The notes: generated by a model not told the origin, from the sequence alone. A DNA stretch of 64,000 nt from Hymenopus coronatus (GCA_030762935.1 CM060883.1:95524501-95588500), one strand, 5' to 3'. Positions 47,045 through 58,640 are shown, numbered from the stretch's first letter. Numbers and translations are program-made.

Positions 47045-47850
47045 TGATCAATTCACATGACTTTCTAAACATCTCTACAACAAATTATTGTTAAAGTGCT
47101 TAGGCTTCTGTTTACTCCATGCTAATCGAGAAAAAATTAGCAGAACTAGTCTTATTACTCGTTTCCATGAAAGTAGAAGGGAAATAAGGGAATAGCATAG
47201 GTTAAAGTGATAGTCAAAAGCTGGTTGCTATGTGACTGATGTTCCTTTGTTTGTATGGACAGGAGTTGACAAATTCCTGTATGAGAAAAGTATAAGTTTT
47301 TCAAAGCTGAAACCAAAAACAAGGAATATCTGAAAAACGATCAACTCCACGTATAAGATATAATATAAGTTGTGTATTTTAACGTGCTCTACATTTTTGT
47401 ATGACAAGTTTTTATCCATCACTTATGGTTTAGCAGTTATGCAAAATTCCGTAAAATTCATCCAGAATAAAGTAGTCTTCAGAGATTATTCCCAGAAAAT
47501 TCAAGATATACATTTTATTTGTGCGGTAAATATCTCTAATATACGATATTTTAATCAAAATCGTTAGAGCCATTTTCGAGAAAACCAAACTTTTCTAAAA
47601 TTTTCCACGTTAAGTGTAGTTTGGGATGGGGGAGATTTTTCTCAAAATCTTCGTTTCGTAACCTTGGAACATACTAAATTAAAAATACCAAGTTTGGTAT
47701 TTTACAGACTTTTCGTTTTTGAGTTATCGTGTTCACAGGCACACGGCAATACACACACACACGCACGCGCGCGCGCAATACATACACACTTGCACCACAT
47801 AAAAACACACGCACACATATAAGCCTTTTTCTAAAAATGATGTTTATAGA
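47045..47850 (+). repeat. ~0.9-kb repeat unit
   Basis: Near-complete forward unit: ttcacatgactttctaaac start, gaaataagggaatagcatag, aaccaaaaacaaggaatatc, gatattttaatcaaaatcg, ccaagtttggtatttta, and the box cgtttttgagttatcgtg at ~47717. It ends in a CA/CG-rich run (cacacgcacgcgcgcgcgc, 47755-47776). Confidence 0.75.
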
Positions 47851-48560
47851 TTAAGGGACTCTAAAACGTTTATTATCGGTGAAATATCGGTATACAATGC
47901 AATACCTTCTCTATAAACATGTACATCGGACGTGTTCCTTTTACATGACTGACATTCTGTAACAAATTATTAGTAAAAAGTTTATTCTTCTATCTACCTC
48001 ATGCTAATCGAGAGAAACATTAGCAAAGTATCTTAACACAGAAACCAGTAACAAGGAACACTTAAAAAGTGGTGAACCCCACGAAAAAAATGTATATGAG
48101 ATAAATGTGGTTCAACGAGATCTAATATTTTGTGTAGTAAGTTTTTGTCCATCCGTTATGGTTTACTAGTTACACAGAATTGGTTTGGAATAAAGAGACT
48201 ATTTGAGACTATTCCCAGAAAATTCGAGATATACGTTATAGTTTTCGTGTAAATATCTTTAATTTACCACATCGCTATGGCCATTTTTGAGAAAATCAAT
48301 ATTTTCGAACATTTCTCCATGGAGGGTAGTTTCGCATCTTTGGAAGATACTAAATTTACATACCTGTTTGTTATTTTTCGTTTTTGAGTTATCATGTTCA
48401 CACACACGCGGACGTTTTTCTAAAAATGCTTCTTTTGGTTACAATGGACCCTAAAACGTCTATTTCCGGTAAAAACACGGTATCGAATTTTTGGGTGGAG
48501 TGCAAAACTTTCTTTGTAACTCTGTATACACGATACATGTAGAGAAATTAAAAATTACTA
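47851..48560 (+). repeat. ~0.9-kb repeat unit, next in tandem
   Basis: Follows directly in the same orientation. It starts at ctctaaaacgtttattatcg, lacks part of the middle, and repeats the box cgtttttgagttatcatg at ~48378, then ggaccctaaaacgtctattt. Confidence 0.7.
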
Positions 48561-48875
48561 TTTCCGCTGGTTTGCAGTGAATTACGTAATACTTTTAATG
48601 TAGGATTTTCTTTGATTTAACAAAGAATCAAAATGTTTATTCTGTTTCCGAAATATTCAATTATAGCCTCCGCTTGAACGTTATTTGTCTGAACAACCTT
48701 AGACCTTACATCAGCCCCGTATGTGTAGTAGTTCTCTAAAATTTGAAAAGTTGTAGAGGGCTCTTCGTCTCAACTACATTTAACTTTCTATCAAATATCG
48801 CGGCAGTACAAAGCGAATCTAATAGGTATTCCACAATGGCGAAAGTGCGAACACATACACACACATTATATATAA

Positions 48876-49900
48876 GGGTCATACAAAATGTAAAAACCCA
48901 TTTAGTGTAACTAAATAATATGGAAAGTTATCAACACAAAACTTTATTTACAAAGTTACACTACCTTACTCTATTTCTCAGCGTAAACTATCAAGGTATT
49001 ATCACGTGGTACCAGTGTTTCGGTACACATGTCCACCGCCTTAGATATGAGTCAAGATGTCGCTGTCACATTGAGGTCTTCCTCGGGTGGAAAATGTTTC
49101 CACCTAAAATGTCACGTTCGATGACCAAAGTGAAACACCGGTTTTTCTTAACGCTTTTATCAACATTTGCTTTTGACTCCATAACAATTGATGAACTTCC
49201 ACTCCGGCCTTTATCTTACACACCGGTTCTTCCTTGATTACTCGTAAATTATGCGTCATTTCCTCACTGAAGACTCGTTCATTGCGTTATCACCAAACAC
49301 TTGCGTTGTTTACCTATAAAATTCAATTGATCAAACATTTTGTGCACTCATAAAACGAGTTACATTTTTTGGTGGTAGAAAAGTATAACTCCATGGCACG
49401 ACAGCTCACGGGGAACCTTGGCCTACCGCCCGGCCGCTGCGTCCCCCATCTCGGTCCACTACAGACGTCATGCAGTAGGGTGCAGTATTGGAAGGTGAGA
49501 CGTGGTCAGCGCCTCGAGTCCCCCCGGCCGGTCAATGCGGTCCTCATGACCTGGAGCCGCTACTTCTCAATCAAGTAGCTCAATTGGCCCCCCAGGGACC
49601 TTACTAGGCTGAGTGCACTCCGGGCCAGGTCTCCCAGCGGGGGAAAAATCCCCACACCGGTACTGGGGATCGAACCCAGGTCTCCCGCTTGGTAAGCAGC
49701 AACGCTACCACCGCGCTAAGGAAACGACCAGAAAAGTATAACATCGTCATTAAAAAACTGATACCACATCTTGACAGAATGGTGATTACGCTGAGAATAG
49801 AGTAAGGTAGTGTAACTTTGTAAATAAAGCTTTGTGTTGATAACCTTCATTATTGTTTAGTTATGTCAAATCGTTCGTTACTTTCTGGATAGCCCTCGTG
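48876..49900 (-). mobile_element. Long-TIR mariner derivative, copy 3
   Basis: Left arm 48876-49020, transposase N-terminal remnant on the minus strand 49100-49260, right arm 49743-49900 ending ttactttctggatagccctc. A SINE at 49390-49729 interrupts it just before the right arm. Without the SINE it is ~685 bp, the same size as copy 2. Confidence 0.75.
49377..49742 (-). mobile_element. tRNA-derived SINE (type 1), full length, 13-bp TSD
   Basis: Body 49390-49729, flanked by the perfect duplication agaaaagtataac at 49377-49389 and 49730-49742. Minus-strand head tagcgcggtggtagcgttgc (A box) and gggttcgatccc (B box). Internal polymerase III promoter elements are both present. This is the cleanest type-1 copy in the window and sits inside mariner copy 3. 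Confidence 0.93.
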
Positions 49901-49929
49901 TGTGTGTGTGCATTGTTTAAATACACTGT

Positions 49930-50470
49930 AGAGAAACTAAAAAGTGTTGCATTCACAGGACTTTCTCTACCCATTCTTCAAACTATTTTAACAAACATTT
50001 ATTCATCTATCTAAGAACTTGCATAAATAATGTATTACTTATATATGACCTTATTGGTGCAAGGGAATTGAGTAGAATTAAGCGGCAGTCAAATCCTTTA
50101 AGAACGTCTGATTATGCCGTGGCTTTAAAGTTGCGTTATCCTTGGAAGGACACGAGCCAGAAAACTATAAGTGGTTGAAAATGCAAACATATAATAAACA
50201 ATATCCAGAATATTATTAACTCAAAACAAATACTTGACCAAATCAATGCGCTTTAAGGAGATATGCCCTCATTGAGTAGAAAGATTCTGTCTCTATTATG
50301 TTTACGAGTGATGGAAAAGTAATCAAAACTAAAGATGATTTTAATGACAATTCCTTGTTGTAACTTTTCGTTTCTTTATAGACACGCGAACACACACACT
50401 CGGATCTCAAACAAACATTTCCAGTGAAATCTCGGTAGGGAATGTTTGGGTGGAATGCAAAACTTCCTCA
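49930..50470 (+). repeat. Partial unit of the ~0.9-kb repeat family
   Basis: gttgcattcacaggactttc start, gcggcagtcaaatcctttaa at ~50080, aacttttcgtttctttatag at ~50359, and gaaatctcggtagggaatg at ~50425. More diverged than the units at 47-48 kb. Confidence 0.6.
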
Positions 50471-50587
50471 ACTGACTATATGCAAATAGTAAAATATACC
50501 TACTGGGCCAAAAGTAGTCTTCCTATAAGGAGAAACATAGGTTTATTGATTCTACGGGGGCCGTTCAGAAAGTAACACACGATTTGC

Positions 50588-50668
<81 letters not shown>
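50588..50668. repeat. (AAT)n microsatellite
   Basis: About 27 uninterrupted copies of aat/taa inside the left arm of mariner copy 4. Source of a spurious poly-Leu frame on the minus strand. Confidence 0.96.
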
Positions 50669-50672
<4 letters not shown>

Positions 50673-50773
50673 ATATCAACATAAAACTTTATTTACAAAG
50701 TTACACTACCTTACTCTATTTGTAAACGTAATCTCCGTTCTGTCAAGACATTTATTGTCACGTGATATCAGTT

Positions 50774-51072
50774 TTAAGCGGGAGACCTGGGTGGGAATCC
50801 CAGTACCTACCGGCGTGGGGATTTTTCCTCCGCTAGGAGACCTGGACCGGGGTGCACTCAGCCTCGTGAGGTCCCTAGGGGGGCCAAATGAGGAGCTACT
50901 TGATGGAGAAGTAGCGGCTCTAGGTCATGAGGACCGTTTCGAGGCGCTGACCACGTCTCACCCCGCAATACTGCACCCCAACCAGGACGTCTGTCATGGA
51001 CCGAGATGGGGTACGCAGCGGCCGGGCGGTAGACCAAGGTTCTTTGTGAGCTGTGGTGCCATGGAGTTATTA
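50774..51072 (+). mobile_element. tRNA-derived SINE (type 1), 5'-truncated
   Basis: Starts at aagcgggagacctggg (A box missing) and runs through agtacctaccggcgtgggg to gtgccatggagttatta. Candidate diverged target duplication: tattgtcacgtg before and tattatcacctg after. Lacks the segment around ccgcattaaccgg seen at 42950. Confidence 0.82.
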
Positions 51073-51639
51073 TTATCACCTGTTTCTCAATGCCGATGCT
51101 GTACTTTTCTACCATCAAATAACTTATTCGTTTGTTTGTTCTTATGAATCCACAAACTGTTCGGCCAGTCGAATTTTATAGGCAAATAACGCAAGTGTAT
51201 AGTGATAATGCAATGAACGAGTCTTGAGTGAGGAAATGGCGCACAATTTACGAGTAATCAAAGAAGACCCAGCATGTACGGAGTGGAAGTTCATCAATCG
51301 TTATGGAGGAGTTGAAAACAAATATTGATAAGAGAATTAAGAAAAACCAGTGTTTCACTCTGGACACTGTACATGACTTTTTGGATGGAAAAGATTTCCC
51401 AGCCATAAAGACCTCAAAGTGACAGTGCCATCTTGGTTCAGATCTGTAGCAGTGGAAAAACTGGTACCACGTGACAATAAATGTCTTGAAAGAATGGAGA
51501 TTACACTGAGAAATAGAGTAAGGTAGTTTAACTTTGTGAATAAAGTTTTGTGTTGATAACTGTCGTTATTACATAGTTATGCCAAATGGCGTGTTACTTT
51601 CTGGATGACCTTGGCAATACATTTGGTGGATAGAGACTG

Positions 51640-52145
51640 GTGATATTGTTAAGTATAGTAAGGACAATACATACATACCAGCACAGGAACCGACTTAGCC
51701 ATTCTCTCTGCCTCAACTGAGTTCAAGTCTCAAAAATGCTCCTCTCATTAAAATGTACAAGTTTCCAACCACATTTTCTGGAAGCAGGTTATGCAACTAG
51801 CATGACTGCTGCTTTCTTTTGACAGGCACTGCCAACTGTTTATTTAGTTGAAATAATTAATGTTAAAAGTTTTCATGTTCTCAAAGCCTTTTTGTACTCA
51901 TGTGCCCAACATTGTTTTACCACCAGAAAAGTCAATAAAAACCAATATTTTACAGGTATTTCCACACGCTTGCACCACGGAGAATAAACTGTTCTTTTTA
52001 CTTCCCCTACATGTACTGTATAGAGAAGGTATTGTATTGCACCCAAAAATTCAATACCGAGATTTCATCGGAAATGTGTGTTTTGGGCCCCACTTCGTCC
52101 AAAAAAGCATTTTTAGAAAAATGTCCGTGTGTGTGTCAGTGGGCA
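51640..52145. other. Intergenic DNA leading into a repeat unit
   Basis: No recognised gene. From ~51900 the reverse-orientation ~0.9-kb repeat begins (ttcaataccgagatttcatc at ~52050). Confidence 0.5.
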
Positions 52146-52356
52146 GCATAGCTCAAAAACGAAATTTCGGTTAAATACCAAACGTGGTATTAAAGGTGAG
52201 TTTCTCCCAAGGATGCGACACGAAGATTTTCGAGAAAATCTGCCCCATTCAACTACCCTTTACATGGGACATTTTCAAAAATTTTGATCTTTTCAAAACT
52301 TCCTCTAACAATTTTGATTAAAGTATCTTATGTATGTATGTATGTCTGTCTGTATG

Positions 52357-52406
<50 letters not shown>

Positions 52407-53105
52407 TCTTTAAGATATTTTAAGACAAACGAAATGTATATCTTGAATTTTTGGGAATAACCTCTGAAGACCTGTTCATTTTGGATGGCTTTTATATAAC
52501 TCGCAAACCGTAAGAGATATACAACAATTTAGCTAATAAAAATGTAGATCTCATTAAAGCATACAATTTATGTCATGCCTATACTTTTTTGTGGAGTTAA
52601 CCGTTTTCGAGATATTCCGGATGATTGGTTTCAATTTTCAGCAAGTTAAACTTTTTTTCAAACGAGAAGACATATGTTTCTCATTTCTCGTTTGTTTACT
52701 CCTGACTAGCACAGATTGGAATTTCAATTGTTTCACATGGCGACCGGTTTTTAAAGGACTAAAAGGATAGTCTCTATCGCTTTAGCCTGTGCATTTTCAT
52801 ATTTCCATTGTACTTACAAGGAAGTTAGTAATAAGCCTAATTCTGCTTATGTTTATCTGAATTAGCATAATGTAAATAACAGATTTATGTTTTGAATAAA
52901 AAGTTTGTCCACCGAACAGCTAGAGGACATCATATGAATGGAACACATTAGATTTTTTTTCCCTTCTACTTACAAGGGACCAAGTAATGACAGTTTCTTC
53001 TGCTTGTCTCGATTATCATGAAGTAAATAGAAGAATAAGTTTTTTAACAATAATTTGTTAACAGAGATAAAAAGAAAATAATGTGAATGGAATTTTTTAT
53101 AGTTT
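51900..53105 (-). repeat. ~0.9-kb repeat unit, extended, reverse orientation
   Basis: Contains gcatagctcaaaaacgaaat at ~52148, ggatgcgacacgaagatttt at ~52213, atttttgggaataacctctg at ~52449, and ttctgcttatgtttatctg and ttctgcttgtctcgattatc at ~52842 and ~52999. The last two show that a second partial unit is joined at its end. Confidence 0.7.
52321..52382. repeat. (TATG)n/(TA)n microsatellite
   Basis: tatgtatgtatgtctgtctg then a pure ta run of about 20 copies. Confidence 0.95.
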
Positions 53106-53271
53106 CTGCAGCAAACTTGTTATAGTAAGTACGCGTTGGCAGTAATTGGATAATGAGATAATCTTATTGGACCAAGATCCTGGTAGACGGTATCCTGGTT
53201 GTACATGCTTTGGGGTTTTAAAGATTCTAATTAATCCATTTTAATTTTTCTACACGTACTATTACAGTCAT

Positions 53272-53893
53272 GGAAAAAATGATTGAGCGCTGTAACCTGT
53301 GTCGCTTCGGCCTCCTCACGGAATCACACGAAGTTACACAAGCTGGGTTCACACGTGCACGTGCACCATGCCACAAAACATGATTGAGCGCTGTAACCTC
53401 TAAGTGTCGCTTTGGCCTCACGGAATCACACGAAGTTATACAAGCTGGGTTCACACGTGCACCTGCACCATGCCACAAAACATGATTGAGCGCTGTAACT
53501 TCTAAGTGTCGCTTCGGCCTCACGGAATCACACGAAGTTATACAAGCTGGGTTCACACGTGCACGTGCATCATGTCACAAAACATGATTGAGCGCTGTAA
53601 CCTTTAAGTGTTGCTTCGGCCTCACGGAATCACACGAAGTTATAGCAGCTGGGTTCACACGTGCACGTACACCATGTCACAAAACATGATTGAGCGCTGT
53701 AACCTTTAAGTGTCGCTTCGGCCTCACGGAATCACACGAAGTTATAGAAGCTGGGTTCACACGTGCACGTGCATCATGTCACAAAACATGATTGAGCGCT
53801 GTAACCTTTAAGTGTCGCTTCGGCCTCACGAAATCACACAAACTTACACAAGCTTGGTTTACACGGGCACGTGTACTATGCCACAAAACATGC
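53272..53893. repeat. 102-bp minisatellite, six copies
   Basis: The start tgattgagcgctgtaacct recurs at 53381, 53483, 53585, 53687 and 53789, exactly 102 bp apart; the first copy is at ~53279. Copies are ~95% alike. Each contains cacacgaagttatacaagct and the palindromic acacgtgcacgtgca, including an E-box CACGTG. As 102 is a multiple of 3, the first three copies give a 109-aa minus-strand frame of 34-residue repeats. Later copies have TGA in that frame. Confidence 0.95.
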
Positions 53894-54049
53894 TTTTATA
53901 CAGCGAGGTAAGACATCGCTTATTGCTTTATAAAGGAAATAGCAACCAGAGAACATAAAAATAACTGTTTTTTGCTAACACGCATAGAAACACTAAAAAC
54001 CTTGATAGTCGAGCTGTCCGCTACAGTTCTTTATAAACAGGGAAAATAG

Positions 54050-54150
54050 TACTCAGAGGTGGAAATGGCTCAGTCCTAAGTGCTGCGATTGAAACTCAGT
54101 CTGCGCCTAGCGTAGGTTCGAGCCCAGTAACCGGCACAGATTATTTTAAA
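54050..54150 (+). mobile_element. tRNA-like SINE head (fragment)
   Basis: A-box-like tggctcagtcctaagtg (54067) and B box ggttcgagccc (54114) lie ~47 bp apart, as in a tRNA-derived promoter. The acceptor stem does not close, so it is not a functional tRNA. Abuts the Tc1-like element. Confidence 0.45.
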
Positions 54151-54179
54151 TTTTGTTTTCAGTTCATATTATAAAGAAA

Positions 54180-54960
54180 ACAAATTCTAATACTTTGTGA
54201 GGACCCCATTATTTGCTATCAGTGCCCTCGATCTTTGGGGCATGGAATCCACTAGCGTTTGAAAATAAGTAATGTCTTCTGCTAGTGTCTGTCATGGCAC
54301 ACCAGAGTTGTGTAGCATTATTCAATCTGGGACCTCGAGAAAACCTCAGCATTACTTTCGCTCAAACATGCTCAATTGGGTTGAAATCTGCTGACTTTGG
54401 AGGCCACAGATTCTGCTCTAAGATATTAATGTGCTCCGAAAACCACTTTTCAACTTTGTGGACCGAATGAGTATCCTGTTGGAATGTAATAGCACCTTCT
54501 TGGGTAGATGGAAGTAGAACATGTTCTAGAATTTCAGAATAGGTTTCCTCATTCAGCTTTCCATGAACACGTTCCAGCATACCTGCACCTTCCCGAGATA
54601 TCCATGCCCAAGCAGTAACGCTCGTTCGACCACTCCTTGCACGAGTGGCCAAATAGCGCATATCTTATCGAGTACCACTAGGCCTGTAAACAAACACAGT
54701 CGAATTGGCATCTGCAGTATAGAACGTAGCTTCGTCGGAGAAAACTACTTCGCTCCAATCGAAGTTCCCGTACTGCAGTAAATGCCAACCTGCCAATTTT
54801 GTGGGCTTCAGTTAGCACTTCCTTTACTGCCGCACTCTATGTCGAATTCCGGCATCTTTACAGGTAACCGTCCGGGCACTACCTGGGAATAAAGATGAAG
54901 TCTTGTATTCAGCGGCCGTCAGAAACGGACCTAGCCGCAGATGAAGCCATGCAACAATTT
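54180..54960 (-). pseudogene. Tc1-like transposase, broken
   Basis: A Tc1/mariner-superfamily transposase cuts and pastes its element with a DDE catalytic triad in an RNase H fold. On the minus strand, read across frames, the order is as expected. ARTVTCKDAGIRHRVRQ (54840-54890) is the end of the helix-turn-helix region. VKEVLTEAHKIGRLAF follows in a shifted frame, then WSEVVFSDEATFY with the first catalytic Asp (~54745). After that come TSVTAWAWIS, ITFQQDTHSVHKVEKW with the second Asp, and WPPKSADFNPIEHV with the third acidic residue. A MPQR-like tail reaches ~54200. There is an in-frame stop at ~54662 and at least two frameshifts. The 99-aa open piece is 54362-54661. Inactive. Confidence 0.85.
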
Positions 54961-54964
54961 TAAA

Positions 54965-55345
54965 ACTACTTTTAAAGGCTTTACTTACCAATGTTATTAA
55001 AGGAGATGCTGAAACTGGCCACCGCCGTAGCCCATACCTTTTTGCCACCTCTTTAGGAAACTTTTGCCGTAGTTCACATTGAGAAATGATGGCAATTTCC
55101 TGGCAGATATTTTGTTTTAATTCTTCCAGGGTATGTGGGTTTGTCTTGTACACGTTTTGCTTTAAATTCCCCCAGAAATAGAAATCGCAGGGGGGTTAGG
55201 TCGGGGGACCTAGGGGGCCACAAATCTCTACTAATAATTCTGTCCTGAAACACACTTTCAATTGTTCTCATCGAAATATTGGCTGTATGAGCTGTTACAG
55301 AGTCTTGTTGAAAAAAGGCAAAATCAAGCTCCTGTCTGCCAATTC
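54965..55345 (-). pseudogene. DDE transposase, downstream half
   Basis: Minus-strand pieces: RQELDFAFFQQDSVTAHTAN (55270-55340) with the second catalytic Asp, then RIISRDLWPPRSPDLTPL, then in a shifted frame KTNPHTLEELKQNICQEIA. This is the C-terminal half of a mariner/Tc-type DDE transposase common in insects. The matching upstream half lies at 59590-60000, on the other side of the LINE. A frameshift is present at ~55150. Confidence 0.85.
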
Positions 55346-55715
55346 AAAAAAAAAAAAAAAAAAAGGACCAAATTGTACTGTCGCATGTATGGGTAGATAG
55401 ATAAGTTTATTTGCCAGAACAAGGTACATTGTGTAGCAACATCAAATACAAGTAAGATAAAAAGCAATTGGCAGTATTATAAAATTCATCCAGACAGTAA
55501 AATAGATTTAAAATCAAAGTGTGCTTCACTGACTTCTTAAAATATTCAATGGAGAGAGCTTTATTACTGTTACTGAGTTTGTTGAATAGATTTAAAGACA
55601 GTATTTCAAAGGAATTTTGTATCTTACTATATTTACATCTATTTATGTAAATATTGGAACTAGTTCTGGTGTGATGAAGATGGATTTCGGAACATAGATT
55701 GTATTTATGACTATA

Positions 55716-57543
55716 TTACTTAGCAAATAAGAGGCAGTGGAACACAAACAATGAAGTCAAAGTTAAAACACCCAACTTAACAAATAAAGGTCTACAATGA
55801 GTTCTGGGGGCTACACCACATAAAATTCGAATTGCCTTTTTCTGTAATAAAAGTATCTTTTTAGCTAAAGCATGGTTCCCGCAAAATAAAATACCATAAC
55901 TCAAATGGCTATGGATTTGTCCATAGTATACTGATAATAAAACATATTGTTTAAAACACGCAACATAAATATACCTCTGTTTACTCTGCTGGCAATATAA
56001 TTAATATGAGTATGCCAACTTAGACCAGGTTCGAAATGAATGCCTAGAAATGTTGTACTAGTTTCAGTTAAAAAAACAGGACAACAAATATTAAAACTGA
56101 GGTCAAATGTTTTGTTCTCATTGAGAACAAGACTACTGTATTTGCACAATTTATCAATTTTTTCATTAGGTGCATCAAGTTTATCATGCAGATTGGCATC
56201 AGAATTGACAGAGATACTTATTGCCAAATCGTCCGCATACAAATATGTTTCTAGGCAACCATCTCAGATATTAAAGGGAGGTCATTGATATAAATTATAC
56301 AAAATAAAGGGCCGAGCACAGAGCCCTGTGGGACACCATGCTTAACTAATTTAAAATCAGAGTAACTACCATTTATATAAACAGACTGATATCCATTACA
56401 AAAATGAGATTTGATAAAATTCAATCTGTTCTTGTCAAAACCATAAAATTCCCATTTCTTAAACAACATTTCATGAGATAAAGTGTCAAAAGCTTTTGTT
56501 AAGTCGAAAAATCAGAGTAATTACCATTTGTATAAAGAGACTGATTCTAATACAAGAATAAGATTTGATAAAATTCAATCTGTTCTTGTCAAAACAATAA
56601 AATTCCCATTTCTTAAACAACATGTCATGAGATAAAGTGTCAAAAGCTTTTGTTAAGTCGAAAAATCAGAGTAATTACCATTTGCATAAAGAGACTGATT
56701 CTAATACAAGAATAAGATTTGATAAAATTCAATCTGTTCTTGTCAAAACCATAAAATTCCCATTTCTTAAACAACATTTCATGAGATAAAGTGTCAAAAG
56801 CTTTTGTTAAGTCGAAAAATCTGCTATTACAAGAATAAGATTTGATAAAATTCAATGTGTTCTTGTCAAAACCATAAAATTCTAATTTCTTAAACAACAT
56901 TTCATGAGATAAAGTGTAAAAGCTTTTGTTACTATGAACCAAATCACCTTTATCAAAACATTTAAAACATTTTGTCATAAATACAATTAGAGCATCAATT
57001 TGCTGCGAGAAGATCTAAAGCCGAATTGACAATTGGTAAATAACGAATTTTCATCAAAATAATGTGTGATTTGTTTATTTAAAATAATTTCAAAAACCTT
57101 TGACATAATTGGCCATATGATAATGGACCTATAGTGTGAGCAATCAGCTGTAGCACACTTTTTATAAATAGGAATTGCTTTGGCAATTTTAAAAATGTCT
57201 GGAAATTCACATGAATCAATACAATACTTAAATAGATCAGTTAAAGGTTCACAAATAAATTGCGCTGCCAATTTTAATATTTTTGAATTCAAGGCATAAA
57301 TATCCAGGCTTGCACTGTTGTTAAGTTTTAAACTGGTAAGATAGACATGCTCAACACTAACATGACTGAACCGGAAGGTTCTCGTTGTTCTGGTAACTTA
57401 TCCAAAAAGTTAAAAGCATCATGATTAACATGAGGTAAATTAGAAATAATATCCTCGACTTTATCAATAAAAAATGAAATAAAACAGTCTGGAGACAAAT
57501 TAAGAGGTACCTTGTGAGATTTGGAACTGGTATTTAAAAACAT
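55716..57543 (-). pseudogene. LINE ORF2: reverse transcriptase domain
   Basis: Minus-strand fragments in order: NSKILKLAAQFICEPL and IAKAIPIYKKC (57292-57120, RT fingers), then SHYRSIIIWPIMSKVFE and QFGFRSSRS (57130-56990). Next are FFDLTKAFDTLSHEMLFKK (motif A, repeated) and HGVPQGSVLGPLF (56330, motif B). Then comes YADDLAISI (56230, catalytic motif C) and the thumb TFLGIHFEPGLSWHTHI (56045). The C-terminal end is SYGILFCGNHALAKKIL to VLTLTSLFVFHCLLFAK (55716). These motifs are typical of Jockey/CR1-group elements. The frame is broken at several points, and a tandem duplication adds copies of motif A. Confidence 0.88.
56461..56935. repeat. Tandem expansion inside the LINE reverse transcriptase
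   Basis: The segment around aaacaacatttcatgagata occurs at 56461, 56615, 56769 and 56892. Two spacings are 154 bp and the last is 123 bp (a 31-bp deletion). Each copy encodes the region from the motif A block (TKAFDTLSHEM) through WEFYGFDKNRLNFIKS. 154 is not a multiple of 3, so copies fall into different frames. Confidence 0.93.
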
Positions 57544-57944
57544 GGATGCAACTGACCAAATACATTTAGTTTTATTGTCACTGTTATTGATTAAATTGGA
57601 ATAGTAATTGATTTTAGTTGTTTTAAGAGTACATTTGAATTGCTTTTTGAATTCATTTTATGTATTTTTAAGTTGAGAGAACCCAAAATACTCACAGAAA
57701 TCATAATAATAAAGGCTTTTTTATTTTAAAATCCTGAGTTCATCTGTATACCATTTATTGTGCTCAGTTAACCATTTAGGTTTACACTGAATTAAAGGGA
57801 AAACATTTATCGACATCATCTAAAAACATTTTAAGAAAGTACTCAGGGTCATCTGCAGGATACCTGCTATACAAATAAATCCAATTTATGGATTTAGGTT
57901 AATAAAATTATATCGATTATAATCAATATTTGGCCTTATAAGAT

Positions 57945-58640
57945 TTAAATTAGGTTTAGAATTATTATCACCTTTTGTGATTTTGCCAGGATTAAAACAA
58001 AATAAAATTGCATGATGGTCAGATAAAACAGTATTAAATACCTTTGAGGAGCACCTGTCACTATGGATAGATTGATAATATTATCCAAACAGGTTCCAAT
58101 AGAAGCACTTAAACCTGGTCTAGTAACTTCATTAACAGTTAAACTTAATCCAAAACTCAAGTAAGTTTTGAAATTCAATAATGTCGTTTGAAACAATAAG
58201 ACAATGAAAATTAAAATCACCGGCTACAACCACATGTACATTGGAATTATACTTGTCGTATACTAAGTTTAAAAATTCACAAAATCTACTAAAAATTCAT
58301 CAATTTGAGCCCTTTTACCATAAACTGTTACGCACAATAGGTTGCAGGATACAATAAAAGTAGAACATATTTCAAACACAAAATCTGAACATGTGTCATT
58401 GGTGAGAGTGCTTTTCAATCCACAAAGTTCATCTTTAATAAAAATAGCAGAACCACCATGATTACCCTTTGATCTACAGTAACTATCAGACAAATAATAA
58501 CCAGGTACTTTAATTAGATTGATCTCATCATAAGTTAACCAATGCTCTGTAATACAGACAGTATCTACTTGCAACTGATTCAGTAAAATTAACATATTAT
58601 CAATTTTGTTGGAAATGCACTGAGCATTCCAGTATATCAT
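57945..58640 (-). pseudogene. LINE ORF2: APE-like endonuclease domain
   Basis: The endonuclease nicks target DNA for target-primed reverse transcription. The minus-strand frame begins MIYWNAQCISNKIDNM (58640), with the Asn of the first motif. VCITEHWLTYDEI (catalytic Glu) and YCRSKGNHGGSAIFIKDEL follow. After a frameshift at ~58260 come VVAGDFNFHC (catalytic Asp/Asn, ~58215), VNEVTRPG, TCLDNII and, in another frame, LSDHHAI (catalytic His pair, ~58020). All the usual motifs are recognisable, but the frame is broken at least twice. Confidence 0.87.

Larger units (their letters stand above)
50555..51625 (+). mobile_element. Long-TIR mariner derivative, copy 4
   Basis: Ends ggccgttcagaaagtaacac (left) and the inverted ttactttctggatgacctt (right). 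The arms of ~200 bp carry inverted copies of the transposase C-terminus. The middle (51175-51430, plus strand) encodes the mariner N-terminal region with stops: AMNES, then GSSSIVMEELKTNIDKRIKK, then NQCFTLDTVHDF. The right arm gives VPRDNKCLER and, one frame over, NGDYTEK stop. Opposite orientation to copy 2. Interrupted by an (aat)n run and a truncated SINE. Confidence 0.78.

Noticed and set aside
50500..50682. Poly-Leu ORF resembling a membrane segment
   Set aside because: Translation of (aat)n on the minus strand.
53227..53556. 109-aa repeat protein
   Set aside because: It is the 102-bp minisatellite read in one of its frames; later copies have stops in the same frame.
55346..55365. Poly-A tail of the LINE
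   Set aside because: The A run is on the plus strand, while the LINE is on the minus strand and would show poly-T there; it marks the junction but is not a normal tail.
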